Of a DNA stretch of 6,099 nucleotides, positions 1-6,099 are shown piece by piece. The stretch spans positions 1 to 6,099 of the forward strand of contig JAGQQQ010000321.1 of the NCBI GenBank assembly GCA_020426125.1. Direction: 5' to 3'. This stretch comes from Planctomycetaceae bacterium (GTDB taxonomy: Bacteria; Planctomycetota; Planctomycetia; Planctomycetales; Planctomycetaceae). The notes below the pieces were generated by a model, which was not told the DNA's origin, did no database searches, and was given only the letters and a program-made list of their open reading frames with translations. The translations under genes and the position numbers were made by a program. Each line of letters begins with the position of its first letter. The stretch's first letter is position 1.

Positions 1-1069
1 TTCCGGGAAACTGCGACCATTCGCGAGTTGTCAAGATAGTCACTCCGATGTTCTCCTGCGGCATGATCGCACAAACGGTCCCGGTCGAACCGCCATGAAA
101 GCAGAGCTTCTTTCCGCGATAATCCATGACTTCCCATCCGAGACCCGTCCCGTAGAACCTCGCCGCATACGGATTGCCCTCCTGATTCCAAGTCACCGGG
201 ATCGACATGTGGATCGTCTGCATCAATCGTCGGGTCTCAAACTTGAGGAGATGGCGTTCCGCTTCGTCCGGCGCCAAGGCGGCCAACATCCACCTCGCCA
301 TATCGTCCGACGTCGAGCGAATGGAACCGGCGGGTGACGAGTACCTCAGGCTGGCATCGGGGAGTTCCACGGGATGCAACTTGCCATCGATCCACTGATG
401 AATGGTTGTTCGAGGTTGTCCTGGCCCGGCACGTCGAGTTGTCGACGTCGACCGCATCTCCAGCGGTGCAAGAAGTCGATTCTGAACAAACTCCTCCCAT
501 GAAGTTCCGCTCGTTCGGGCAACGACTTCCCCCAAGACATAGAACATCAGGTTGTTATAGGTGAATTTTTCACGAAAGCCGGCCACGGGCTGCAAGTAGC
601 GGACGCGATCGATGATCTCATTGCTGCCGACATCATTGCGAGACGGCAACAGGTCACCACGTTCGAGTCCGGTGCGGTGACAAACCAGATCGCGAATTGT
701 TGTGTGTTGCGTGCGATAATCCTCGCAGAATCGAAGTTCGGGAAGATGTCGAATGACCGGATCGTCCCAGCCGATGCTCCCTTCTTCCACCAGGACGGCG
801 AGTGCGGTCGCGACGAAATTCTTGGTGATGGATGCGAGAGGAAACGGTGTCTCCTCAGTCACTTCGTCGCCGCCGCCCAACCGTGTGACTCCGTAACCTC
901 TGGACAGGCAGACTTCGCCACCGCGGACGATGGCAATGCTTGCGCCGGGAACTCCACGTTCTCGCATCGCCTCGCGCACGTAATTGTCGAATCCGTGCAG
1001 CACATCGCCTCCCAGTGCGTGTCGGCCAATCAGGAAGATGGTGAACACCACCAGGGACCAATGTTTCAT
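1..1069 (-). CDS. Secreted serine hydrolase, beta-lactamase/CubicO family (3' end cut by window)
   Basis: Seen: an open frame of 356 codons runs from ATG at 1069 to the left edge without a stop. Residues 1-20 form a Sec-type signal peptide (Lys2, hydrophobic core, cleavage probably after ALG), so the product should be exported. The three catalytic signatures of the beta-lactamase/penicillin-binding superfamily (PF00144) occur in order: S-x-x-K as SITK (Ser80 nucleophile, Lys83), Y-x-N as YNN (Tyr171), and HGG (325-327) in place of the KTG of true beta-lactamases. Family knowledge: the HGG form is common in esterases, D-amino-acid peptidases and other CubicO-type hydrolases, so antibiotic resistance should not be assumed; the substrate is unknown. 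The start is supported by a strong ribosome site. The family core is about 350-400 residues, so only the end of the domain and any C-terminal extension are missing. The gene lies 26 bases downstream of the MOSC relic on the same strand. Confidence 0.9.
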   Translation of the reverse strand, partial: MKHWSLVVFTIFLIGRHALGGDVLHGFDNYVREAMRERGVPGASIAIVRGGEVCLSRGYGVTRLGGGDEVTEETPFPLASITKNFVATALAVLVEEGSIGWDDPVIRHLPELRFCEDYRTQHTTIRDLVCHRTGLERGDLLPSRNDVGSNEIIDRVRYLQPVAGFREKFTYNNLMFYVLGEVVARTSGTSWEEFVQNRLLAPLEMRSTSTTRRAGPGQPRTTIHQWIDGKLHPVELPDASLRYSSPAGSIRSTSDDMARWMLAALAPDEAERHLLKFETRRLMQTIHMSIPVTWNQEGNPYAARFYGTGLGWEVMDYRGKKLCFHGGSTGTVCAIMPQENIGVTILTTREWSQFPG

Positions 1070-1076
1070 AATTCCG

Positions 1077-1082
1077 CTCCTT
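1077..1082 (-). promoter_or_regulatory. Ribosome binding site of the serine hydrolase
   Basis: On the minus strand the sequence reads AAGGAG followed by 7 bases and then the ATG at 1069. A second AGGA lies directly upstream. This is the best Shine-Dalgarno match in the window and fixes the start of the hydrolase gene. Confidence 0.75.
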
Positions 1083-1095
1083 CCTGCGTCTCGGT

Positions 1096-1510
1096 CTAGC
1101 TGACGAGATCCCCGACTGGAATCACGCCGTTCGCAAGGACTTGGGCCTGAATGCCCCTGAGGTGAAACTCCATCCCGATTTCCGAATCAACAAATCGAAG
1201 CGCGTCGACCCTACCACGATCTCCCAATCTGCGACAACCGTCGTGCGGTTCGACCGTGATTTCAATGATTGCGGTGTCCAAGCACAACCTTTGACCGGGA
1301 GGGAGATTTTCCCTAGTCGATTCAGGTCCAGAAGCCGGTTTTCGCCAGCAAGCTCCCCCGGTGTTGGGTTGTGAGGAATCCATTCGATCGCCCGGGCATT
1401 CATGATCGAGATTTGTCTGTCGGAGCGATCAACTCCAAGCAGCAGGGAACAGTGACTCGTGCCGTAAGTTTTGTCGGCAAAGTTTCATGCCTGCTGCACA
1501 GGCTCGGTCG
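1096..1510 (-). pseudogene. Degraded MOSC-domain protein gene (frameshift plus in-frame stop)
   Basis: Seen: two overlapping minus-strand frames read as successive parts of one protein. The first, open from 1484 to about 1308, contains SDRQISIMNARAIEW and GELAGENRLLDL. The second, usable from about 1311 to the TAG at 1096-1098, contains NLPPGQRLCLDTAIIEIT, EPHDGC, and the ending QAQVLANGVIPVGD. Family knowledge: this order (an RQvtlm-like strand, a G-E-N segment, LPxGxRL, a conserved Cys after a P-x-x-x-C-like turn, then ARVxxGGxIRVGD) is that of MOSC domains, which bind or transfer sulfur or molybdenum-cofactor ligands through the Cys. Joining the parts needs a one-base shift at about 1304-1322. 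In the first frame a TGA at 1485-1487 interrupts apparent coding that may continue to about 1510. No start or ribosome site is visible and the N-terminal third is missing or unrecognisable. A sequencing error could explain the shift but not the stop. The MOSC assignment is from memory of the family pattern. Confidence 0.6.
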
Positions 1511-1570
1511 TCTGACGACGTCCTACGATTGAACGACTTCTGAGGGGTTCCGTCAATGGCAGTGGTACGA

Positions 1571-1598
1571 TTGACTCTCCGAGAAGTGAGATTACCAT
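1571..1598 (+). promoter_or_regulatory. Candidate sigma-70 type promoter of the gntR operon
   Basis: TTGACT at 1571-1576 matches five of six bases of the -35 consensus. A TACCAT at 1593-1598 matches four of six of the -10 consensus, with a 16-base spacer. Transcription would then start near 1605, inside the 14-bp palindrome, leaving a leader of about 40 bases before the regulator ATG. The -10 element is weak and planctomycete promoters are poorly defined, so this is only a candidate. Confidence 0.3.
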
Positions 1599-1602
1599 AC
1601 GA

Positions 1603-1616
1603 ACTGATATATCAGT
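1603..1616. promoter_or_regulatory. Perfect 14-bp palindrome, probable GntR operator
   Basis: The sequence ACTGATATATCAGT equals its own reverse complement over all 14 bases and ends 27 bases before the regulator start codon. GntR/FadR-type proteins bind as dimers to short palindromes with AT-rich centres, usually in their own promoters, so autoregulation is a reasonable inference. The site would cover the start point of the candidate promoter, consistent with repression. No second copy was noticed in the window. Confidence 0.5.
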
Positions 1617-1643
1617 GGGGGCGAAATTGTCAGAGTCCCAGTC

Positions 1644-2339
1644 ATGAAATCTTTCAAGTCACGACAAAGTGGAGAAGGGGCCGATCGCAGCTTGCTTCGC
1701 GAACGCGCCTACAGGGAACTCAAGTCGCGAATTCTGGGTGGCCAATTTGAACGGACCCCGTTCCTTTCCACACGTGGCCTCGCGACGGAACTCGGGATGA
1801 GCCTGTCTCCCGTCCGATCAGCGGTTGAGCGACTCGAGAATGAAGGCCTGCTGTCGATCGGACCGCAACGAGGAATCGTTGTCACGAATCTGACAACCAG
1901 CGAGATCATGGATCATTTCGAGGTCCGCCAGGCTTTAGAAACATTGGTCGTGGGCAAGTTGGCGCGGAAGATCTCACCAGGGGAGGTTGAGCAGTTACGT
2001 TCGAACGTCGCCGCCTATGAAAAGCACTTAAGGAAACACCAAATCGAAGCCTTCATCACCTGCGACAGCGAGTTTCATCTGCTGCTGGCCGAATTCGCAG
2101 GGAACGCCGACATCGAACGGGTTCTCCGTCAACTCCGCGACCGCATCTTTCGGATTGTGCTTCGGGTCATCGAACGGGTTCCACAACGGATGCAGGCCAG
2201 CGTCGATGAGCATCGGCACATTGTCGACCTGCTGGAGCAGGGAGAAGGCGAGCATGTTGCCCTGGAGATGGCCGAGCATCTGCGTCGCGGGTTGAAAACA
2301 CTTGTGCCGGGAATTGTGAAAGACGAGTGGGAATCATGA
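1644..2339 (+). CDS. GntR-family transcriptional regulator, FadR/FCD subfamily
   Basis: A DNA-binding repressor or activator, probably dimeric and cytoplasmic. Residues about 18-82 form the winged helix-turn-helix, with the typical strings LSTRGLATELGMS, SPVRSAVERLENEGL and the wing QRGIVV. Residues about 86-218 form the all-helical FCD effector domain. The usual FCD metal ligands are visible: Asp141 and His145 in DSEFH, His190 in DEH, and His212 in MAEH. Family knowledge: FCD proteins bind a divalent metal and often a small carboxylate; the ligand here is unknown. At 231 residues the protein is full length. ATG 1644 is the first possible start, because an in-frame TGA lies at 1605-1607; no good Shine-Dalgarno precedes it. 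The stop overlaps the next gene's start by four bases (ATGA), so it is the first gene of the operon and probably regulates the two exported proteins behind it. A perfect palindrome lies just upstream. Confidence 0.93.
   Translation: MKSFKSRQSGEGADRSLLRERAYRELKSRILGGQFERTPFLSTRGLATELGMSLSPVRSAVERLENEGLLSIGPQRGIVVTNLTTSEIMDHFEVRQALETLVVGKLARKISPGEVEQLRSNVAAYEKHLRKHQIEAFITCDSEFHLLLAEFAGNADIERVLRQLRDRIFRIVLRVIERVPQRMQASVDEHRHIVDLLEQGEGEHVALEMAEHLRRGLKTLVPGIVKDEWES
2336..2339 (+). other. ATGA stop/start overlap coupling gntR to the cytochrome gene
   Basis: The TGA that ends the regulator shares bases with the ATG of the next gene. A GAG at 2325-2327 gives a weak Shine-Dalgarno 8 bases before this ATG. 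A GTG at 2327 in the same frame would add three residues (MGI) but has a poorer ribosome site. The arrangement favours re-initiation by terminating ribosomes, and so translation of the second gene tied to that of the first. Confidence 0.6.
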
Positions 2340-5068
2340 CAGCCGTTCGAGCCCTCAATCCGTTTGCTCTGGACCCTTGGCATTCCTTTGAGAGTCGAAC
2401 GTCCCGATTCTCATGGACGCCGATCGCGAATCCGCGGCGCGTCAGTCAATTGGGCATGATCCTGATTGCCGTTTCGGCGATCGCATTTCTGTCACGTTCG
2501 GTTGATGCCGCACCGGTCGAATATCAGCGTGACATCGAGCCCCTTCTGAAGCGTCACTGTCTGAAATGTCACGGGCCACAAAAGCAGCAGGGTGGGTTAC
2601 GGCTTGATGTCCGCGAGTCGGCTTTCCAAGGGGGAGATTCCGGTGAGCCGGCAATGGTCCCGCTGAATGCCGCCGGGAGCCGGTTGATGCATCTGGTCGC
2701 TTCGAAAGACGAGAACGAGCGAATGCCGCCGGAAGGGGATCCCCTTTCGGCGGATCAGATTGAGAAGCTGCGGCGATGGATCGACGGGGGCGCGGTTTGG
2801 CCTCAGTCGAATGGCCCCGTGGCAGCGGCTTCTTCCGAACTGGTCATCACAGAAGAAGATCGACAACACTGGTCGTTTCTCCCGCTTCAGGACGTGACGC
2901 CACCCCAGGTTCAGGATGAGAAGTGGGTTCAGACTCCAGTCGATCAATTTATCCTACAGCGGCTGGAAGAGTCGAGGCTGGTGCCGAATCCCCCTGCTGA
3001 AACACGCACGCTCATGCGTCGTGCCTACTTCGATCTGATCGGTCTTCCGCCGCAGTGGAATGGGCCAGGGAACAAACAGAAGGAGGAACGACTCGGAGTC
3101 GAACTCGCCGATCCCGGGGTGGGACTTCCGCCGGTCGTCGTCTCGAAACTCTTGGCATCCGATCATTACGGCGAACGCTGGGCTCGCCATTGGCTCGATG
3201 TCGCAAGGTACGCCGATAGCAGTGGGATGGAGTCGGATCATGATCGCCCCAATGCCTACCATTTTCGCGATTTCGTGATCCGGGCACTCAATGGCGACAT
3301 GCCCTTCAATCAATTCGTCCAGTGGCAACTGGCTGGCGATGAACTTGCGCCGGACAACCCTGACGCCATCGCCGCGACGGGATTCATCGTGGCAGGTTTC
3401 AGTCAGTTGCTGAACGTCCCCATGGAGGAAGAGAAACTCCGACTGCGAGCCAACGAGCTGGATGATATGGTCTCAACAACCGGACAGGCTCTGTTGGGGC
3501 TCACGCTCGGCTGTTGCCGCTGCCATGACCACAAATACGACCCCATCACTTCTCGCGACTATTACCGGTTGACACGGATTTTTCACAGCGGTGACCGGCG
3601 TGATGTGCCGCTGGCCTCGCCGACTCAGGTGCGTGAACATCAGAAGAAATTGTCTGTCTGGCAGGCTGAGTATGACTCCGCCGTCAAGACACGCGATGAA
3701 TGGTTGAAGACCGCTCGCCGACCATTTGCGGAAGAGATGAGAGTGGAGAAGATCGGCAGGTTGCCTCTCGATGACGCGCAGAAGAAACGGCTCATCGAGA
3801 GTCCCGACGACGCTGACGCGAAAAAACTGGCCGGAAAGTTCCGAAAGGAACTGGCCATCTCCGATGCGGACTACGTTGCCATGTTGCCGGAAACGAAGCA
3901 GAAGACGTGGGGCGAACTCGATGCTGCGGTGCGGGCGGCTGCGAAACGCAAGCCGACGGATCTGCCCATGGCATTCGCCTTTGCCGACTTCGCGGCGGAG
4001 CCACCTGATTCCTGGTTCTTCGAGCGGGGAGATTTTCTCGCACGCAGGGAGAAGATGGAATTCGGATTCCTGACCGTGCTTGTTCGTGAGAAGTCGGCCG
4101 ATGCGTACTGGCAGGCCGCCAGGGAGAACAAACTCCGGGACGACAGCACTCAACAACGGCGAGCTTTGGCGGAATGGATGACCGATATCGAACACGGGGC
4201 CGGAGCATTGCTGGCCCGAGTGATGGTCAACCGCATTTGGCAGCAGCACTTTGGGCAGGGGCTCGTTCGCACGCCAAACGACTTCGGCACTCGCGGTGAG
4301 CGGCCGACTCATCCGGAATTGCTGGAATGGTTGGCGGGTGAGTTCGTCAACAATGGCTGGAGCATCAAGCATCTTCATCAGCTGATTGTCAACAGTGCGA
4401 CGTACCAACAGGCATCGTCACACGACGAGTCGAAAGCCGCGATGGATCCCGATAACCATCTGCTGTGGCGATTTCGACCGCGTCGCCTGGAGGCTGAGGC
4501 GCTGCGTGATACCATGTTGGCTGCGGCAGGAACGCTTAATCACCAGATGTATGGCCCGAGCTTCAAGCCCCCCATCGCCCCAGAAGCGATGCAGGCCCGA
4601 AACGTCAAAAGCCCGTACCCCCGTGACGTCAAAGACGGTCCGGAGAATCGTCGGCGCTCGGTCTATCTGTTTCACAAACGTGTGATCCAGTATCCGCTGA
4701 TGCAGGCTTTCGACGCGCCGGATGCGCAAGTCAGCTGCGGCCGTCGCATGAATACAACTGTCGCCCCACAGGCGCTGGCGCTGCTCAATGACCCGTTCGT
4801 CCGACTGCGAGCTGAAGAACTGGCGCGGCGGGTCGCAAGTGAGTCGGGGGACAATCTGGATGCTCGCCTGCGCCGCGCGTTTCTCCTCACGGTGTCTCGG
4901 GAACCAGAGGCTGACGAGCTGACGTCGCTCCAGGAATTTGTCAGAAATCAGATGAGATCCCGTCGGCAACGCGAGAAGAACATCGACGACGATACCCTGA
5001 GTCGCGCCGCCCTGACCGATTTGTGCCAGTCCCTGTTTGGACTCAACGAGTTTATTTACGTCGATTGA
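2336..5068 (+). CDS. Secreted PSCyt1-PSCyt2(DUF1549)-PSD1(DUF1553) protein, planctomycete c-type cytochrome
   Basis: A 910-residue exported protein of the large planctomycete PSD1 family. A hydrophobic stretch at 39-52 followed by VDAAP suggests Sec export with cleavage near residue 59; about 38 residues precede it, which is long. PSCyt1 (PF07635) spans about 61-156, with the heme c motif CLKCH (Cys75, Cys78, His79) and Met130 in RMPP as the likely second iron ligand. PSCyt2/DUF1549 (PF07583) covers about 198-415, with YGERWARHWLDVARYADS (279-296). Near its end GCCRCHDHKYDP holds a second CxxCH (393-397). A charged linker follows at about 420-600. PSD1/DUF1553 (PF07587) runs from about 606 to the end, with VMVNRIWQQHFGQGLV, NDFGTRGERPTHPELLEWLA and the typical ending FGLNEFIYVD. 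The domain set and length are normal for the family. Function is not established; a redox role linked to the DUF1501 partner encoded immediately downstream is an inference. A GTG start at 2327 is the alternative. Confidence 0.93.
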   Translation: MTAVRALNPFALDPWHSFESRTSRFSWTPIANPRRVSQLGMILIAVSAIAFLSRSVDAAPVEYQRDIEPLLKRHCLKCHGPQKQQGGLRLDVRESAFQGGDSGEPAMVPLNAAGSRLMHLVASKDENERMPPEGDPLSADQIEKLRRWIDGGAVWPQSNGPVAAASSELVITEEDRQHWSFLPLQDVTPPQVQDEKWVQTPVDQFILQRLEESRLVPNPPAETRTLMRRAYFDLIGLPPQWNGPGNKQKEERLGVELADPGVGLPPVVVSKLLASDHYGERWARHWLDVARYADSSGMESDHDRPNAYHFRDFVIRALNGDMPFNQFVQWQLAGDELAPDNPDAIAATGFIVAGFSQLLNVPMEEEKLRLRANELDDMVSTTGQALLGLTLGCCRCHDHKYDPITSRDYYRLTRIFHSGDRRDVPLASPTQVREHQKKLSVWQAEYDSAVKTRDEWLKTARRPFAEEMRVEKIGRLPLDDAQKKRLIESPDDADAKKLAGKFRKELAISDADYVAMLPETKQKTWGELDAAVRAAAKRKPTDLPMAFAFADFAAEPPDSWFFERGDFLARREKMEFGFLTVLVREKSADAYWQAARENKLRDDSTQQRRALAEWMTDIEHGAGALLARVMVNRIWQQHFGQGLVRTPNDFGTRGERPTHPELLEWLAGEFVNNGWSIKHLHQLIVNSATYQQASSHDESKAAMDPDNHLLWRFRPRRLEAEALRDTMLAAAGTLNHQMYGPSFKPPIAPEAMQARNVKSPYPRDVKDGPENRRRSVYLFHKRVIQYPLMQAFDAPDAQVSCGRRMNTTVAPQALALLNDPFVRLRAEELARRVASESGDNLDARLRRAFLLTVSREPEADELTSLQEFVRNQMRSRRQREKNIDDDTLSRAALTDLCQSLFGLNEFIYVD
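2726..2753. repeat. Near-perfect 28-bp palindrome inside the cytochrome domain coding region
   Basis: Two 14-base arms centred between 2739 and 2740 are complementary at 13 of 14 positions. The single exception (2732 against 2747) is a G-U pair in the transcript. The core is GGGGATCCCC. In mRNA it would form a GC-rich hairpin of about 12 pairs with a small loop. It encodes the MPPEGDPLSAD part of PSCyt1, which includes the axial Met. No T-run follows, so it is not an ordinary terminator. Confidence 0.6.
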
Positions 5069-5076
5069 GAATGAGC

Positions 5077-6099
5077 ATGAAAACATTGAACCAACACTGT
5101 GGACGATATCAGCCGGTTTTTTCTCGCCGCGATCTACTCGCCCGATCCGGTGCCGGTATGGGGATGCTCGCTCTGTCGGTACTCGGTGGTCGCGATGAGG
5201 CACACGCTGCGGGGGAGGCCGTCGAGGGTTCGTTGAATCCGCTTGCTCCCAAACCGGGGCACTTCCCTGCCAAAGCGAAGTCGGTCATCTGGTTGTTCAT
5301 GGAGGGGGCACCCAGCGCTGTCGACATGTTCGATCCGAAGCCGGAATTAACTCGTCGTGACGGTCAGAAGATCGACATCGACGTTTTTAACGGCAATCCC
5401 GGACCATTGATGAAGTCCCCGTTCCAATTCAAACAGTATGGCGAGTCGGGTGCGTGGGTCTGCGAGCACTACACTCATGTCGCGAAACACGTCGACGACT
5501 TCGCGTTCATCCGTTCTTGTTACAGCGAATCGAACGACCATGTCCCCGCTCTGTATCAGATGAATTCCGGGATCCCCCGTCCTGGTTTTCCGAGCGCGGG
5601 AGCGTGGGTGACTTATGGACTCGGCTCGGAAAACGAAAACCTGCCGGGTTTTGTGGTGCTGGGGAATAGTCAGGGGGTCAAGGGGGGAAACCTGAACTGG
5701 AGTTCCGGCTTTCTCCCAACAACGTTTCAGGGGACGCTGTTCCGGCCGGAAGGAAACCCGGTCATCAATCTCACCCGACCTGCCGGAGTCACACAGGCCG
5801 ACCAGCGGGCACAACTCGACCTCATGGCTCAACTCAATCAGCGTCACTTCGATCAACGGCCGGGCGAAGAGGAACTTCTCGGCCGCATTCAGAGTTTCGA
5901 ACTGGCCTATCGCATGCAAATGGAGGCGACCGATTTGGTGGACTTCAGCACCGAGACGGCGGAAACTCGGAAGATGTACGGCATCGATGAGAAAGAAACC
6001 CGGTCGTTTGGGTCGAAGTGCCTGATGGCCCGCCGCTTAATCGAACGGGGCGTCAGGTTCGTACAGGTTTACAGCGACGGCGAATGGGACGCCCACAGC
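5077..6099 (+). CDS. DUF1501 family exported protein (3' end cut by window)
   Basis: Seen: 341 codons open to the right edge. The N-terminus has a twin-arginine signal, FSRRDLLARSG (15-25), then a hydrophobic stretch GMGMLALSVLGG and a likely cleavage site after AHA (residue 44), so export in the folded state by the Tat pathway is predicted. The mature part begins with the family signature KSVIWLFMEGAPSAVDMFDP (68-87) and continues with SNDHVPALYQMNSGIPRPG and VRFVQVYSDGEWDAHS near the cut end. DUF1501 (PF07394) proteins are distant relatives of the alkaline phosphatase/sulfatase superfamily, and Asp/His positions of these motifs could bind metal; activity is unproven. Usual length is about 430-480 residues, so roughly a quarter is missing. 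Two ATGs are possible, 5071 and 5077; 5077 is preferred because GAGA at 5067-5070 stands 6 bases before it. It follows the PSD1 gene by 8 bases and is surely in the same operon. Confidence 0.92.
   Translation, partial: MKTLNQHCGRYQPVFSRRDLLARSGAGMGMLALSVLGGRDEAHAAGEAVEGSLNPLAPKPGHFPAKAKSVIWLFMEGAPSAVDMFDPKPELTRRDGQKIDIDVFNGNPGPLMKSPFQFKQYGESGAWVCEHYTHVAKHVDDFAFIRSCYSESNDHVPALYQMNSGIPRPGFPSAGAWVTYGLGSENENLPGFVVLGNSQGVKGGNLNWSSGFLPTTFQGTLFRPEGNPVINLTRPAGVTQADQRAQLDLMAQLNQRHFDQRPGEEELLGRIQSFELAYRMQMEATDLVDFSTETAETRKMYGIDEKETRSFGSKCLMARRLIERGVRFVQVYSDGEWDAHS

Larger units (their letters stand above)
1511..1643. other. Intergenic control region between leftward and rightward genes
   Basis: No convincing coding content is visible in this 133-base stretch. 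The short open frame that begins at 1556 has no homology I recognise and overlaps the regulator start. The stretch separates the minus-strand pair from the plus-strand operon and carries the promoter candidate and palindrome listed separately. No leftward promoter was recognised, as expected if the leftward first gene is dead, although the hydrolase must then be transcribed from elsewhere. Confidence 0.5.

Noticed and set aside
1304..1322. Possible programmed -1 frameshift at a GGGAAAA run in the MOSC relic (minus strand)
   Set aside because: In the upstream frame the codons are GGG and AAA, so slipping back one base does not keep tRNA pairing as a canonical X-XXY-YYZ site would. The additional TGA further upstream also favours gene decay.
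1096..1383. Intact small gene of 95 codons on the minus strand
   Set aside because: Its first 24 residues do not resemble any MOSC start and lie in the region where the other frame is the conserved one, so only the later part is meaningful.
1507..1519. Small inverted repeat GTCGT-CTG-ACGAC as a terminator or operator
   Set aside because: Five-base arms with no T-run and no clear position relative to a promoter are too weak to call.
2111..2181. 14-base perfect direct repeat (CATCGAACGGGTTC at 2111-2124 and 2168-2181) in gntR
   Set aside because: The copies are 57 bases apart, in the same frame, and both encode I-E-R-V in adjacent helices of the FCD domain. Coincidence of similar helix residues is the simpler explanation.
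3473..4408. Long open frame on the minus strand opposite the PSD1 gene
   Set aside because: It is antisense to a clearly conserved protein, shows no domain I recognise, and has a composition expected from a GC-rich shadow frame.
5069..5076. Terminator or promoter between the PSD1 and DUF1501 genes
   Set aside because: The gap is only 8 bases and contains no hairpin or promoter-like elements, so the genes are best read as one operon.
4418..5203. Second long minus-strand open frame spanning the PSD1/DUF1501 junction
   Set aside because: It covers the conserved end of one gene and the signal peptide of the next, with no recognisable domain, so it is a shadow frame.

Overview
The window looks like a piece of a Planctomycetes chromosome, probably Planctomycetales. 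The main reason is a tandem gene pair nearly diagnostic of that phylum: a large secreted PSCyt1/PSCyt2/PSD1 protein (c-type cytochrome, DUF1549 and DUF1553) followed directly by a DUF1501 protein with a twin-arginine signal. Moderately high GC, GTG/ATG start ambiguity, and weak Shine-Dalgarno sites fit that group but prove little alone. No rRNA, tRNA, CRISPR array or intact mobile element was seen.

Left part, minus strand (1-1510): a secreted serine hydrolase of the beta-lactamase/CubicO type starts at 1069 and runs off the left edge. It is uninterrupted but incomplete. Just upstream of it, on the same strand, lies what I read as the decayed remains of a MOSC-domain gene (about 1096-1510). 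It has an in-frame TGA and a one-base frame slip, and only the C-terminal half is well preserved.

Middle (1511-1643): a divergent control region. It holds a plausible sigma-70 type promoter reading rightward and a perfect 14-bp palindrome just ahead of the regulator gene.

Right part, plus strand (1644-6099): a three-gene operon-like block. A GntR/FadR (FCD) regulator overlaps the cytochrome/DUF1549/DUF1553 gene by the four bases ATGA, and that gene is followed within 8 bases by the DUF1501 gene, which runs off the right edge. The spacing implies co-transcription and probable translational coupling. The inference is that the regulator senses a small ligand, perhaps a carboxylate, and controls itself and the two exported proteins. 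PSCyt1-PSD1/DUF1501 pairs are widespread in Planctomycetes but have no settled biochemical function; proposed roles concern the breakdown of complex, often sulfated, polymers. The most unusual points are the direct coupling of a regulator to this pair, the palindrome in front of it, a near-perfect 28-bp palindrome inside the cytochrome coding region, and the MOSC relic.
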